Shown: in pieces, positions 12,208 to 25,123 of the stretch
Layout of the letters: every line of letters begins with the position of its first letter
Position numbering within the stretch: position 1 is the first letter of the stretch
Source of the DNA: Pelomyxa schiedti
Lineage: Eukaryota; Evosea; Pelobiontida; Pelomyxidae
Assembly (NCBI GenBank): GCA_020536535.1
Contig: JAHLWZ010000496.1
Location: 62,001-126,000, forward strand
Direction: 5' to 3'
DNA length: 64,000 nucleotides
Position numbers and translations under genes: made by a program
Notes under the pieces: model-generated
What the model was told of the DNA's origin: nothing
The model's database searches: none
The model's input: the letters and a program-made list of their open reading frames with translations, nothing else

Positions 12208-13651
12208 ATGTCGTCCGACAGCACTCAAACACCCGTCCCCACTCCCGTGGTCGAAACCGCACCAGCGACGCCCGCCGAACCGGCAAAAACCGAAGCGCCG
12301 GCCGTCGTTTCCGAGGCCCCCGCAGTGCCGGAAGTGAAGACAGAATGTTGCGCTTCCTGCGCGACAACCAGCGACGCTGCACCTGTTGTTGTGGCGGAGA
12401 AAAAGGCTGAGGAGCCGGTTGCTGTTGCCGCTCCTGCCGCTGAAGAGAAGAAGGTTGAGGAACCGGCAAAGGCTGTGGAAAGCACACAGGAACCAGCTGC
12501 TCCTGTTGTTGTTGATACACCTGCTCCTGCAACAACCACCACGGCCACCTCAGCCGCTGCCATTCCTGAGGATGATGATGTTCCTGATTTGGAGGACCCA
12601 ACCACTGCTAAACCCAAGGAGGGCGAGGAAAAGCTTGGTATGCTGTGAAACAATGCCAACAACAAAGCAAAACCACAACACAACAAACTTGCCGTAAAGT
12701 AGACACTGCAGTAGAGAAAACACGACCAACACTACTTTACTAATGTAATCCTCGTTCGCAGAATCCGCTCAAACCAAGAAGCAGAGCCGCAGCGAGAAAA
12801 AGTCTCGACAAGCAGTGGCCAAACTCGGTCTCAAGCCTGTACCAAATGTGACCAGAGTGACAATGAAACGAGCTAAGAACGCAATGCTCGTCATCATCCA
12901 CCCCGAGGTATTCAAGGCACCAACATCCGACACCTATGTTATCTTTGGTGAAGCCAAGATGGAGGATACCTCCAACACTGCTGCCTCCAATGCTGCAAAG
13001 GAAATCGAGAAGGCCGCCCGTGCTGCTGGCGTAGCCCCCACAACCACTCCAACTCCTGCAACACCAACTACCACAACGACAACGACCACTACTCCTACTC
13101 CTTCTACTCCCACCCCAACTCCAGAAACACCAACTCCAGCACCTGAAACCACTCCAGCAACTCCAACTGCTGCACCGGAAACCACTCCAGCAACCCCAAC
13201 AACACCGGCGGTTTCAACTCCTGCTGGTGAGTGACATGTGCACTTTGTTTTGTTGTTTATGTTTTGTCAATTTATTCTAACTGTTCATTACAGCGGATGA
13301 GACAGGATTGGACAACACCAAGATTCAAACTGTCATGGATCAAGCCAAGGTAGACAGAGCAACAGCCATTCGCGTACTCCAAGAGAAGAAGGGAGATATG
13401 GTTGAAGCTGTCATGGTACCTACTGCTTTTTTACTCCTTACAACTAACTGTGTCTGTAGTCCTTGTCTTAACCGGCTCTGTGTTCGGCGCTTCCGGCTTT
13501 TTTTTATGGTACCAGTTTCGAAAATCGGGAATAAAAATAACAGACAACAACCATGCTCTTGCCTTTTTCAATACAAAGATAATCAAACTCAAGTTACTTG
13601 TTCTTTATCCTTGTGGTGGTTGACTCAAAACACCCTTTTAAGGTGCCTTGA
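12208..13651 (+). CDS. NACA: Nascent polypeptide-associated complex subunit alpha
   Basis: Four exons: 12208-12637, 12762-13226, 13294-13415, and a tiny last exon 13643-13651 (Val-Pro-stop). The NAC domain reads KKSRQAVAKLGLKPVPNV, RVTMKRAKNAMLVI and TYVIFGEAKMED. The C-terminal UBA domain reads IQTVMDQAKVDRATAIRVLQ and KKGDMVEAVM. NAC alpha pairs with NAC beta at the ribosome exit tunnel. Two low-complexity insertions make it longer than the usual ~200 residues: an Ala/Pro/Glu-rich N-terminus of about 140 residues, and some 65 residues almost entirely Thr and Pro between NAC and UBA. The last intron (227 nt) is long for this genome. The 3' end is 36 bp from the stop of the convergent PDE gene. 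Confidence 0.93.
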
Positions 13652-13687
13652 GGTAAAATAAACACTAGTGGTTACACAGAAGACGTC

Positions 13688-16600
13688 TCAGTGTTCGTGT
13701 GCGACTTGCTCCTTCCAGTGTGTGAGATTACTTTGAAGGTTGGGCACACAGAATGATACAACTTCTGGGATGACTTTGCCCAGTGATTGGGCCAGAGGGA
13801 GAACAATGTGCCTGTTGGGTTTTGTAAAGTGGGAGAATGTAGTAGGAGTTAGGGTACTCTATAAAAGCCACTTGGCAAGTCGCAGTCCGGGGAGAGTCTC
13901 TATCCATAAACGCCGAGACAGTGAGATTGAGGCTTTTCTCCTTTTCTCCCTGTTCAAAAAATTCTTCTTCAATGGACCGGGTCCAGCGCTGGCAAATCTA
14001 GGGTAAATGAGTACATGGCAGACCTTTGGTTGTTCTAGTACCTCCCAAGGTCTGGATGGGTTGCTTACATCGGCGAATTTAAGAATAATGGTAAGTAATA
14101 ATACTTCATCATCCAAGGTCTTGTATGAAGTTAAAAACCGTCACTGGTGACTTGAACTACCATCGACGTATCAGGGTTGTAGGCGTTACTAGACACTCGC
14201 AGGTTAAACTGGCTCATAAGTTCCACATGCCTTGTTTGGATGAGTACCAAGAAGGTCTTGAATTAGGAGTTTAGTAAATTAGTACCTGGCCATATCCGTT
14301 CCCAGAATAAATTTTGCGACCGACTTATGGAATTGAAGAAATTGGTCCTTAAAGCAAATCACAAGGAAAACTCGGGCCACTTGGCTTACCCTAGACATCC
14401 ACGTCAACCAGTTATCTTGTAATAGAAGTCGGAAAGATTCAGATGTATGAAAGTTCTCAAGAATCTTAGTGGGAACGGCATTACTTTTTGAGCTCGTGCC
14501 AAAATTGAATACAAACTGAAATTCCATTATACAGAAGAGCCAGTGGGTCCAAAGTCTGGTAGCAAAAGACATTGTTCTTACCAGGATGACCTACATCATG
14601 GCTCTGAATTGGGTATGAGTTTGCTTTATGTGAATAATAATAAAAAGCCGTCTCACCACAGCGGCATATAGCAGAGCAAGTAGAGAATGATCAGAAAGTT
14701 TTTTAAATTTCTGCAGCCACGTTACCAGGCATAAAACTGCTTGCGTAACATCCTTGGCGTGATGGGCGTTGTGATATCTGGACTTTGTCATATCTTTTCG
14801 GGATATAGTAGGGAATTACGGATTTCCTCTGTAATTAGCCTGTATGTTGTTTAGCCAGCTTACAAAATTGGAGGTATTGGGAATCAATCGGGGACATAGA
14901 GCAGCTTGCAAAAAAGCTGCCTGCGCGACTTGAGCAAGTGTCATAGCTACATTTTAGGTTAATTCTACTCTCTTTTCCGAATAACGAACCATCCAGTATG
15001 GCATCAAATTGCCAGGACACTGCCAAGGTTTCTGTCTTCTCTGAAGGCCTAATATGTGTGAAGGGAAATAATCAAATCTACATGGAAAGTACAAGGGTAA
15101 TTCATGGGCCGATACAGACATTCCAGATTCTGCACTGTTATTAAACAAATTCAGCACCAGAAATTTGTCAACTTCAGTGTCAATATCTACAAAATTCAGT
15201 AAGGGGTAGGGGGCGGCTGAGGATTTACTAAGAGTTCCAGCTTTGCGTTTATCTAAGTACTCTGCATGGTGTAATTTATCTGTTTTAATGAGCTGGATTA
15301 TCTCTGTCAAGTCCTTCGTATCAGCATTTCCTAGATCTAGAGGGATTAGAATAGTAGTAAAGGGAATAAGAATAAATACTCGATTTGTTGATAATACGTT
15401 CTAGTTTCTGGATTGCGTGAGCTGCTGGAGTAGACGTTGCCACTACGGAATCTTCGACTGGGTAGAGAGTGGCCATCTATTCACAGTCATATACGAAGAG
15501 AGATGCAGAGAGCAAAGTACTTTTTTCCGGAAGTATTTCACGGTTCCAAGGAAAACAGCAATTGCACCAAGTAACACGAGACATAGAGCACCAACCAAAA
15601 TACCTACGACAATTTTTGTCACTGGTGTATTCAGCTTGACTTGTAGGGTCACTACAGTTGTGTAGGAAAAACTAGTTCATTTAGAAGAGTCGACAACAAG
15701 GTGAAAAGAACCAGAAGTGTTCTGCAGTCACACCGTCTTCAGCAATGACTTTTAAGTAGGCCTCGAGGGGTAATGATATAGACTCTAGCATTACCATCCC
15801 TCTAACAGTGACCGCACTTTGTGCTGGGAGAGTGAAACTAGAATCTGAAAGTGGTGAGATTTCCATGACTTAAAGCGGCCTACTTGCTACGATTGTTCTA
15901 TCACTGGAATAAATCATTATATTCAATGGGATCGCTGGTCGAGATTACTTTGTAAAAAGGAAGGAAGAAGAATTGCTTACATCCATTATTGCTGACAGTA
16001 AAAGAAAAATTTGTATGACTTAGCATTTTTTCGTCACTGCTTAGAACAAGTTCAATGCTGGGAGGAAGGATGGAAATTTGACCGGCTATTTTTTTATGAG
16101 ATGCAGTGGTAACAATGACAAGTACCTCCAATCACTTCATTTTCTGGGGCTAAGAGGCCCAGAATCCAAGGAACTGATGTCAAATGTTCGTGGACGAAAA
16201 ACCAGTTTCTAGTTTTGTTATTTTCGGTTATTTCAACCAAGTCATGCCCATCAAGCGTCATGTTGATAACTGCCTGTTAGGATTGGTATATTCATTGATA
16301 CACTGAATGGGAACCTTATCAAATTGAGCATTTGGTGCCTGCCATAGAGTGAATATCTCCGAGGAAGTATAATTCCGAGAGAACAATAGATTAAATCCAT
16401 TTGGTGGTATGGAGATGATAGCGCCTTGAGCCGTTAATAGCATGGTAAACCCTGTGTTCAGAGTGAGAGGTTTCATTATTGTAGTATTGTACCTGATGGT
16501 GTGGGAGTAACCTGGTCCAGCAGGTTCACAGTATTCGTCATATCAACAAAGCATCCCGCCATGAGAAACTCGTTTGTAGAAGTAGGGGGAGCAGTTTTGA

Positions 16601-17547
16601 TATCCCACGCCCAGGCAAGCATTTCAAAGCTATTTACCACACCCAAGGAATTTATCGACGGGCCTACCCAAGTGGGGACCAGAGGCAGAAAAAAAGTAAA
16701 ATTCCCACTGGTCCTTCCCGTAACTTGAGCGGCAGTTGTATTCATTTTGGCAAGGGATCCAATACCCCCAAGAACAACTCTAATATAAATTAATAATCTA
16801 CAAGGGATAGGGCTTTACCTTACAAAGCCTCCTGAGTGGAGTGTCCAAACAAAGGTGTTCCAAGAAGGGTCAGACGACCAAAAACTTTGTACAAGAGGAG
16901 TGAGTGGAGCTGTAACGCGTAGAAAGCGGTCTAAAACGCAGGCTCGTTCACATGGAATGCAGTAGCCGGCTCGAAGAAAATTATTTTGTGCATCAAAAAC
17001 AGTAGGCCAGTACCAGGATACTTGGCTAAGCACCATGAAGACCACACATCATAGCACGGGCAAGAAGTGTCATTCAAATTCACAGGCACAGGAACGAGGT
17101 ACCATGGGGTCACCAGAACCTGGCTGAATCTTAGAGAGCGAGAGGAGGGAAAAATGGCAACTTCAGATGTCCTAAAGGGGCACAAATCGACCCCAGAGCC
17201 ACCCCCAAGGATGCCCGAAGGTAGAATCGAAACAGAGTCCAGTCCCATTGGGCAGCCAGGATCCCCAGTAGTTGGCACCTCTTGCAAAAGTGATATTTGG
17301 CGTTTCGTAACAAGCAAAACCTGCGAGGAAAAAAAAGGATGCACACTTAGGTGTTCGATTGAAAATCGAGGAAAAAACAAACTTTTGGAATGCCCCAGAA
17401 AACAGGTGAAATCTGTGCATCAACCAATGGTCCCACAGACAACAGACCCTCCAAAGTACAAACAGCAGGAATGTCCATCACGCAGTCAGAGTTCACCAAC
17501 AAACCCACAAGCACACCAACCAACACTGCCCATTTGCCTGGCACCAT
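13688..17547 (-). CDS. Receptor-like single-pass membrane protein with cyclic-nucleotide phosphodiesterase domain
   Basis: The protein starts with a signal peptide (MVPGKWAVLVGVLVGLLV, 17547). About 500 extracellular residues follow that I cannot assign (17490-15660), with scattered Cys and beta-rich segments. One membrane helix (TKIVVGILVGALCLVLLGAI, about 15550-15615) leads to a class I PDE catalytic domain. Its parts are YHNAHHAKDVTQ (about 14745-14776), SHDVGHPGKNNVF across an intron at about 14600, ISILENFHTSESF, GTDMARY, and the second metal helix ILKFADVSNPSRPW (about 14044-14080). EEEFFEQGEKEK and FMDRDSP follow, then a last exon ending NLTHWKEQVAHEH. The HD-type metal ligands and the ADxSNP Asp are present, so hydrolysis of cAMP and/or cGMP is expected; specificity is not readable. 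Orientation predicts external ligand control of second-messenger breakdown. At least ten short introns. Confidence 0.87.
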
Positions 17548-17948
17548 TTTTTTTTAAGTTATGTTATTATGGCAGTTTTGTGCTTTACTTCCAAGAGCTT
17601 CTTGGTTTTGTTTTTTTGAAGCAGCCTTGTGCCGCGTGTTTTCCTGGGGCAATGTGCATTTCTCGTAATCCGCTTGAAAAGGAAAGTTACGGTGGAACAT
17701 CGACACGAAAACGTCCTGGCACTTGTCTTAATCAGGCAGTGCAAGTTCTTTAGCGCACGCAGCAGATTGCTGTTGTCCTGGATTATCAAACATAAGTAAT
17801 CCCTGCGGGGCTTTGAGCAACATAAAAAACACAATGTGGATGGAATGCAACACATCAAGCCACAGCGATTATTTTCGGTGTGACAAAGTAAAAAAAGGAA
17901 GGACTTGCTGATTCCTACATACGTTTTTCGTGGTTTTTTTTTTCCAAA
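17548..17948. other. Spacer between two minus-strand genes
   Basis: Four hundred bases lie upstream of the PDE start and downstream of the kinase-like gene's stop. They include T-rich runs (about 17551-17620 and 17930-17945). The open frame on the minus strand (about 17559-17858) has no recognisable features. This is probably the PDE promoter and the 3' UTR of the next gene. Confidence 0.4.
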
Positions 17949-18943
17949 TCACCTTCTTGTCCCCTTCTTGCTCTTCCTACTCTTGGTAGTCTTTTCCCTG
18001 TCACAAAGTCTTGTGTTTGTTCTCCACTTTGGTGAGGAACTGGCTATCTTCTTAGAGAGATACATGGTTTCATTCTCTGCACCTGTGTCACTGTCTTCTT
18101 CATCCTCAGGCACGTTGTTCACAGGGGCATCATCCCGAGCACCATTCCGCAGTGGGCTCTTCATATGGAAGGTTCCATTGTCGGCATCAAAGTCAAGAAG
18201 TGCCGCCAAAACTGGTCTTCCATCAAGAACAAACTCCTTGTTGGCAGTTGGTGGTGGGTTCTCCAGGATAATCCGAAGAGCTCCGTTTGTTGCCGGGTGC
18301 TTGTTTAGGTACGTTTCTGTGAGGTGCTTGGCCCACGTTGCGACTCGAGGAAACATTTCAGGGTGGGCTTTGTAGAAAGGAGTCTTCTGCAGCATGGTGG
18401 CCCCAGCATGAACCCATTAGACTTGGCACTGCACGTTCCATCAACAGGTTCTTCGCTGAGCACCACCCAGTGGGTGTACAGAAATTCCAAGTCAGCAGCC
18501 ACACATTTGTTTGTGGGTTAAACACAACATTTGCCCACTGTAACGTCGCGGTGGGCTATCCCAAGACCATGGAGTCCTGCAAGGGCAAGCAAGGTGCTCA
18601 CAGCAGCCACAAAAAGCTCCAGTTCATCTGTTGCATAATGCTGATCCCCAATTGGATACAGGTGAATTCTGGGAAAACTATATTACCACAGCACTTCCAT
18701 TTGCAGGGAAGAACCCTTCTTTGGTTTTACTTGTAGGAGGTTTGCTTGGGGGCTCAATGGCATGTATTATAAAGGGCTGTAAGTTTGCCTCAATACTCAG
18801 CAGAACGTACCACTTGTGAGAGAGGGAAAGAGGAAATAATATATATAGTTGATGATGGTGTTGGCCTGGTTTTGCTTACGTATTTGGTTTGTTTCCCCTG
18901 AATTGCAAAAGTTCTCTGTAAGAGTAGCAAACGAAGCCTCCAT
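17949..18943 (-). pseudogene. Protein-kinase-like gene with disrupted frame
   Basis: Minus-strand segments read like a degraded kinase fold: FIIHAIEPPSKPPT, then ELELFVAAVSTLLALAGLHGLGIAHRDV (about 18545-18625), a clear alpha-E plus HRD catalytic loop. WANVVFNPQTNVWLL and DLEFLYTHWVVL follow, equivalent to the catalytic-loop Asn and the metal-loop region. After GPP comes MLQKTPFYKAHPEMFPRV and an acidic then basic tail to a stop at 17949. These pieces lie in different frames: the shift after HRDV, the shift before DLEF and the shift before MLQKTP cannot all be explained by GT-AG introns. It may be a decaying gene, or the assembly may carry single-base errors. The start at 18943 (MEASFATL) is tentative. 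The relationship to a specific kinase family is unknown. Confidence 0.4.
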
Positions 18944-19073
18944 TGTATGTGACTCACGTGTGTGAAACAAGAACGAAACAACTCTCTAACGCGATGATGG
19001 GAATGGCACACCGAGGACTGGAATTGCTGAGGTAAGTTGCCGTGACTATGCAGATGAGACACCACCTAAAAAC

Positions 19074-22000
19074 GTGGGGAATCCGCGCAATCACAGCAAA
19101 CTTTCAGTTCATACTTGTAAAAAAGAGATCTCTATGAGAGCGAGGCCGCATGTGCGAGATTACTGCTACGAGGAGCACCGACGAACGGTAGATCTTCTGT
19201 TGTTGGTGGGAGGAGTTCCTCTCCCTGATTTGGGGAGATCTGTAGTTCAAACACTGGGGTGCGACGGTTCGGCCACATGCTCTTTTTGTGCTGTATCACG
19301 TGGTGGCGCACGTGCGTGGTCGTTTGTTGGTGATGGCCACGATGTCAGCCCGCCACCGCGCTCTCCCGACACAGATTTCAGCAGTGCACTACCAAAAGCA
19401 ACGAAATTTCGCGCTCTGCTGGACGTGGTTTCGACAGATCCCTCGCTGAGTGACAAGGAGTGGCTACCTTTGACACACAGTGGAAGCGAAAGTGCTTTGT
19501 TGTTCAATAGGCTTCCCAGTCTCATATTCGTGATAAAAGGTTTTCCCGCTTACGACTACGAGACGACACTAGTTTCTGTGGAACCGCCTCAGCTCAGCCA
19601 CAGTACTTTTAGTGATTGCGACTCCCTGCTGAAGCTGTGGGCCCACTTCCTTCTCTTCCTTCTTGATTTCACATTGCATTGATTACATGTAGGCTACATA
19701 GCGTACAAACGTTTGAGTCTGATGAGTATATGGATGGGTGGAATGCATCACAACCTCAGCGGTCAGAGATCCTAGCCGATCTAGAATGCGAATTCCATCA
19801 CAAGACAACCTCCGAATCGCCAACAAAACACTGTCAACAAGCAGTTCCTGAATCAACTACAATTGAACCAATGGAGTGCCTAGAGCTAGAGCCACTTAGA
19901 GGGAACCAGGAGGTCACACAGAGGAATTCCCTCCTTGGAAAGTGTTCCACCCAGCTATGCTTGTCTGCACTTGATCTAGTTTCCCCTGGTTTCATTGACC
20001 TACCTTCAATTTGTATTTTTTTTCCCTATACACAAACGCCTGTTGAAAGATATAGGTACACTTCCCTGTTCAGGACTGAAGAATTTCCAAGAAGCATTGC
20101 ACCACGAAATCCACTTGGAACCTTTCCTCCTCCCTGCTTTTCCTAAGCTATTTTCTGAAACTGACACACTGCATCAACCTTGTACAGACATGATCCCCTC
20201 TTTCCAACTAAGGCCACACTAGTTTTGCCTTCCATAGAAGTACCACAACTGTTTGGGCTGGATTTCTCCACTCTTTTTACACACTTGAAGTACTTAAACT
20301 GCCATATTCCAATTGAGTGTGTTTACTTTATTTTGACTTTTTTTTTTACATATTGCAGTGGAAAAGAGAATATACCGTTCGACAATGACTACATAACTCG
20401 CCAACTAATGGCGCTGTGGGATCCCGAACTACTTATCCCTGATACTATTTCTTCTAACAAAACGCAATGCCTCTTGAAGTGCTGGAGTGTTCCCCGCTTT
20501 TCCAGAATGAATAGGGGTGGGTTATTGAAAAAAGTTAAGAAAGTACACTGCATGACCTCCAAGGTACTGATCCAACACTGTAAATACTCTCGTCACTATT
20601 GTTGCATGCAAGCCTTTGGCTCCACTTGAGCTACATTTAAGACCCTTTTGGTACACAAATTTCCTCAGGAAAAATCGTCATTTAAATAAAGGAACACGGA
20701 CCACATGTCTCTTCAACGAGAGAAACTTCTTTCAGTGGCAAATACTCCTATACACTGCGTACCAGAGTGTCTTTTATCTAGACTAATTGATAAATCTCTC
20801 TCTTTTGAACTAGTGGAATGTAAATGTCGGTGAAGTTGGTTTTTTCTCCGTTTACTAATGACCCTAGGTGCCACACAAAGTGTCACTTTTGACGAGGAAA
20901 AATGTAGCACTCACACTATTGAAGGTGTGGAGTTATTTTTTCTGAGTTCCTTAACCAAATCAAAAAGAAGTGCAAAAAACACTTGAAAACGAAATTCCAC
21001 CATCTACAGAAAACCTCACAAACCAAGTTATCACACGTTCGATTTCTCCACCATGCCCCCGCGACACACCACACTGTGTAGCTGAAGCTCTTAAAAGTAT
21101 AAACCTAGATCAGATGATTTCTCAATATCAAAACCAACTGATATCCCTACCTACAGTATTTTGTATTTTTATTCATATGAATGCTAATCAAGTTTTAGCT
21201 TACTCAATTCTCTTTACGTCACAAAGGTTTGTCACTATTTCTATTTTCACCGAACTTTTCGATTTAGTATGCCGGACATCAAGTAAAAGCAGCCCTCACA
21301 ATATTTCAAGACTAAGAGTTCTTGACAAAGCTGAAAATTCCCGTGTAATGTCTTTGATGCATTCTATTCCATTCTGACTTAACTCAAAGAAAGCCTGTTT
21401 ACAGAATTTCATGGTGATATCAGGTTGTAGTAAAGGCACTCAACCTACAAGCATACGTGATATTGTTCACCACTCTCTTGTTACACCCCAATTTGAAACC
21501 TATACAAATTATCAGGTAGGCTTTTTTATGCCAGTTTTCGTTCTCAAAATTACAGATGGAAGTTGCACAGTCTTTTACTGGAAATAACACCCTTCTTGGT
21601 ATAAATCTTTTCTTTGTCTTTTACTCATGTTGACCTAGTAATGGCCCCAGAAATTGGTCCACTTCAAACACTTACAGCTAGGGACCAACTTTCTTTGCAT
21701 TAGTTAATTATCAGCAGTTAATTTTGTACAATGTATTTCACCTTTTCTCTGGTCTGCAATTGGACGTTATCTGGGTTGCTGACAACTTAAATTCTCCTAG
21801 TTTGCACTACATCAAGTACGAATGTTTCCCTTTCATAATTTTCATTGGGTCAAGGTGGTTCTTTGGAAAAGCTGGTATACAGCTAGCAGTTTTCCCTGGG
21901 AAGCCTTTACAACCTGAAAACTCTTCTGTGACTATTATACAAGCTTCATGGGCTTATGAAAAACTCAGTAACATCAAGTACTGTTTACATAGACGTTGAT

Positions 22001-24999
22001 TATCACCTCATTCACTTCTTAAGCCAAGCCTTCAAGTTACGAGGACAGACTCACGTCGTTGTGATGGAGCCCACGGCTGCTTCTGAGTCTCACACTATTT
22101 TGGGAAAGATATCTACTGGTACATAATACACTCTCATGGCGTACAATACCTAACTGCATTGAAAACAGGAATCCTGCAAATACATTCAGATGTTCCTGTG
22201 ATTGCATTGTCTTACGGTGGTGTAAGAGATGTGAAAGCTCTTTCTGACCTCGTTGTACAATATAAATTGGAGGTTTCCTACTTTTTTTTATATTTTCTTT
22301 AAGTTACATAGAAAATAATTGGCCGCTGTACATGTGATGGGTATGACAGTTGAAGTTGTTATTCTCCTAACATCTTTGAAATACCACTCCAGTGATGTCA
22401 ATGCTGTACTGAAGGTGAGCTTCTTTTCTGTAAACCCTATCTGAGAAACAAAGTAGAAATGCTTGGAAGTCAGAGTCATTAGCTCAGACTGTATGCAAAG
22501 AATCAACTCGATTGCCGATACTTTTTTCCTCCATTGGGATCTTCCATTGGCTGTTGATGATCCTGCATTTGCTGTTGTGCGTTCATTACTTACTGAGGGT
22601 ATAATTGCAGCAAATATCACACTTGGAACACTGGAAGAGACTTCTAAAGTGAAGCTATCCAAGTTTGCAGAGGAAATTCACCATGCTATGGAGGAGTCAT
22701 CTGCAGGATTGTTTGAGGATCACCCCAAACTCATATCGCTTATGGAATGGCTCCTACCTAAGTGGAAGCAGGCAATTGCACGCAGAGACCCGTTTTCTGT
22801 TCATATTCCGTTTTAATTTTGTTTTTTTTGAGTATTTTTAGGCGTTATTCATTATTCCGAACTGCAATGTCATCCCATCACTATCTGCCAAGTTAACGAA
22901 GGAAGGAATTGACTGGAGCCTATTCAGTCAGTTACCTCTACCCCGGTTTACATTTTGTATTCATGTCTCTGTACCCTAAATTATCCTAGAGTCCCCTGTA
23001 TTTTAATTACGAGCAATGATCTCTCACAAGATCCCCTTCACTTTCCATGGGACTCCTTTGGTTCAATTGTGGAGTATGATATGCTTGATTCCTTGTCTGA
23101 ACCAGGGTTCTCTGTCATACATTATTGTCTCACACACAATGTTACATTAACCAAGGTTAGGTCATCTATTACCTATTTTCACTCTTAAAAGAATAGTTCT
23201 TAGTGCAACACCCTCTGATGCCCCAAATTTACAGTTTTATAACAAGCGATGTAACGGGTGTGACTCTTCCATGTTTGATTTGATAACCTTGGCTAGATGC
23301 GTGGCTCCTGGCTTTGAGGTTGTGGAATGCAAGTGTAGCCGGGAGGGGGTATACACAACAACATAGTATAGATATTCCCGGTCTATTTTCACACCCAATT
23401 CCAAGTACTCTATTTGAGGGTATGTCACTAATTCACCTTACGTGATCCTGACTCAATCTTTAGGCCTCAGTAATCGAGTCGCATCCAGCTTTAATTTTCA
23501 AGGGGAACAAATCATATCGCAGCGACAATTACCCAATAAGTACAGACTCATTGCCAGGTATTAACAATTTAGTTTATACAGGCTAACCATCTTCAGTGAA
23601 ATGATTCTACAAAAATATCCATTTCTTAAGTCCTTTACATCTATGACTCTCATACCCCGAAAGTATAATTAGATGTTTAAATTTAACTCTTAGAGAATAG
23701 GCTAAATGAGGGTGGTCCACATATCATTCTTGATCCCTTTTCTTCACTGTTGATCTTCTCTGGGGATACTGACACAACCACGATTAATTCTTGTGTCAGC
23801 CAATCTATGAAATGTGGCATCACTACGAGCTACATCCTTATTTTTATGTATAGAACATAAACTATCAAGTTCTGTTCTTATTTTTTAAAAAGTACGAAGC
23901 CAAGTGATTTCAATGTGGACAACCTTGTTTCCACCTGCTCACAACTATCTTCCTCCGACTCTTTAGTGTGGACAATCCGTTTGGCACTATCACCGCAAGT
24001 AAGAGTACGCTAACAACCAACAACCAACCAAAATAGAACGTCGAACAAGAAATTATAAGTGCTTGCATACAAGCTTCCAAACGAGCTACAGAGGCTTTTC
24101 CTTCTCTCAATCTCTGGGGTGAACGAAATTGGTTACTGTGTCAGCAGTCAAGTGTATGTAATAGTTTGTATCTTGCTTTCATAAGTTTTGGAGCATGAAC
24201 TGTTTTTATCCAAACTGCCTATGATGAATCCAGTAACAGCGCTGGTCAGTTTTATGTAACAAGTGTATTTTATTTTTCACTTACTCCAGTTAATATTGTC
24301 CGTAAAAACGCTGTCAGACATATTTGCCATGGACCAAGGGGTGATAGATTTTCTGCACTCCAGTTTCCCTCCATTCATCGCTGTTAGAAACACGATCACC
24401 TCTCGTATACCTTACATTTTCTTCAACAGGAAGCACTGATAAAGGCGGTTACCCAGCCAATCAAATACCAACCTCGTGCCAAGGTTGCTGGTTCCGCAAT
24501 GCTACAAGCACCAGCAGTAGTAAAACCTCACGGTGTCCCTAAACCCACTGCTAACCACTCACAGCGCACATTACCCTCTAACACCTCTGCATCCACTACT
24601 AATCGACACACGCTTACTGCTCGCACCTCTGCAATCCCGGTCCGCACCGCGACCGCAATTCCACAAATTCCACAAGCACAACCACACCCACACCATACAG
24701 GACAAGCCCTCAATAGGATATCAACAGCACACTCCGCCATGTTGACTCCAATGTCCGTCTCCCTGTCCGAGCTTTTGTCATCTGTTGACAACCTCTACCT
24801 TCCCAATGATGTAACACTTCACCAAGAAACTGCCCCTCCTTCACTTCATCACACACCAACAAAACCAACACCAACACCACCAATCACAAGCACCACACCA
24901 ACTACTGACATGATACCCCTCGGCACCCACCGTAAAAGAACTAGACCACCACGGCGCCGAGGAAATACCACACCGCGCAAAACGCGCACTCTGCACTAA
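19074..24999 (+). CDS. Probable SHOC1/ZIP2-type XPF-like meiotic protein
   Basis: A long plus-strand gene with many short introns; all recognisable exons fit one protein of about 1,400-1,500 residues, close to animal and plant SHOC1. Segments supporting this include VDYHLIHFLSQAFKLRGQTHVVVMEP (near 22000-22080, split here), VPVIALSYGGVRDVKAL (about 22190) and ILITSNDLSQDPLHFPW then IVEYDML (about 22990-23085). Near 24200-24400 a helix-hairpin-helix-like LSKLPMMNPVTALLILSVKT precedes a Ser/Thr/Pro/His-rich tail with a basic end (KRTRPPRRRG). SHOC1/ZIP2 stabilises crossover intermediates with SPO16 in meiosis and uses a non-catalytic XPF fold; no ERKxxxD nuclease motif is seen here. The assignment rests on local patterns recalled from the family, not a search. 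The start could be 19074 or 19134. Middle exons (20150-21980) are poorly resolved. Confidence 0.48.
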
Positions 25000-25123
25000 C
25001 TGTGAATTGAAGTCACCGTTCAACTCTTGTAGTGGTGTCTCCGTTCGCGGAACCGATATCCGTTCACAATCATTCCCAACGGCTTCCCACGAACCAGAAA
25101 AAAAAAGAAAACCCAAGCAAACG

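Noticed and set aside
17067-17753. 228-codon plus-strand frame at the PDE N-terminus
   Set aside because: It lies antisense to the signal peptide and ectodomain exons of the PDE gene and has no domain of its own.
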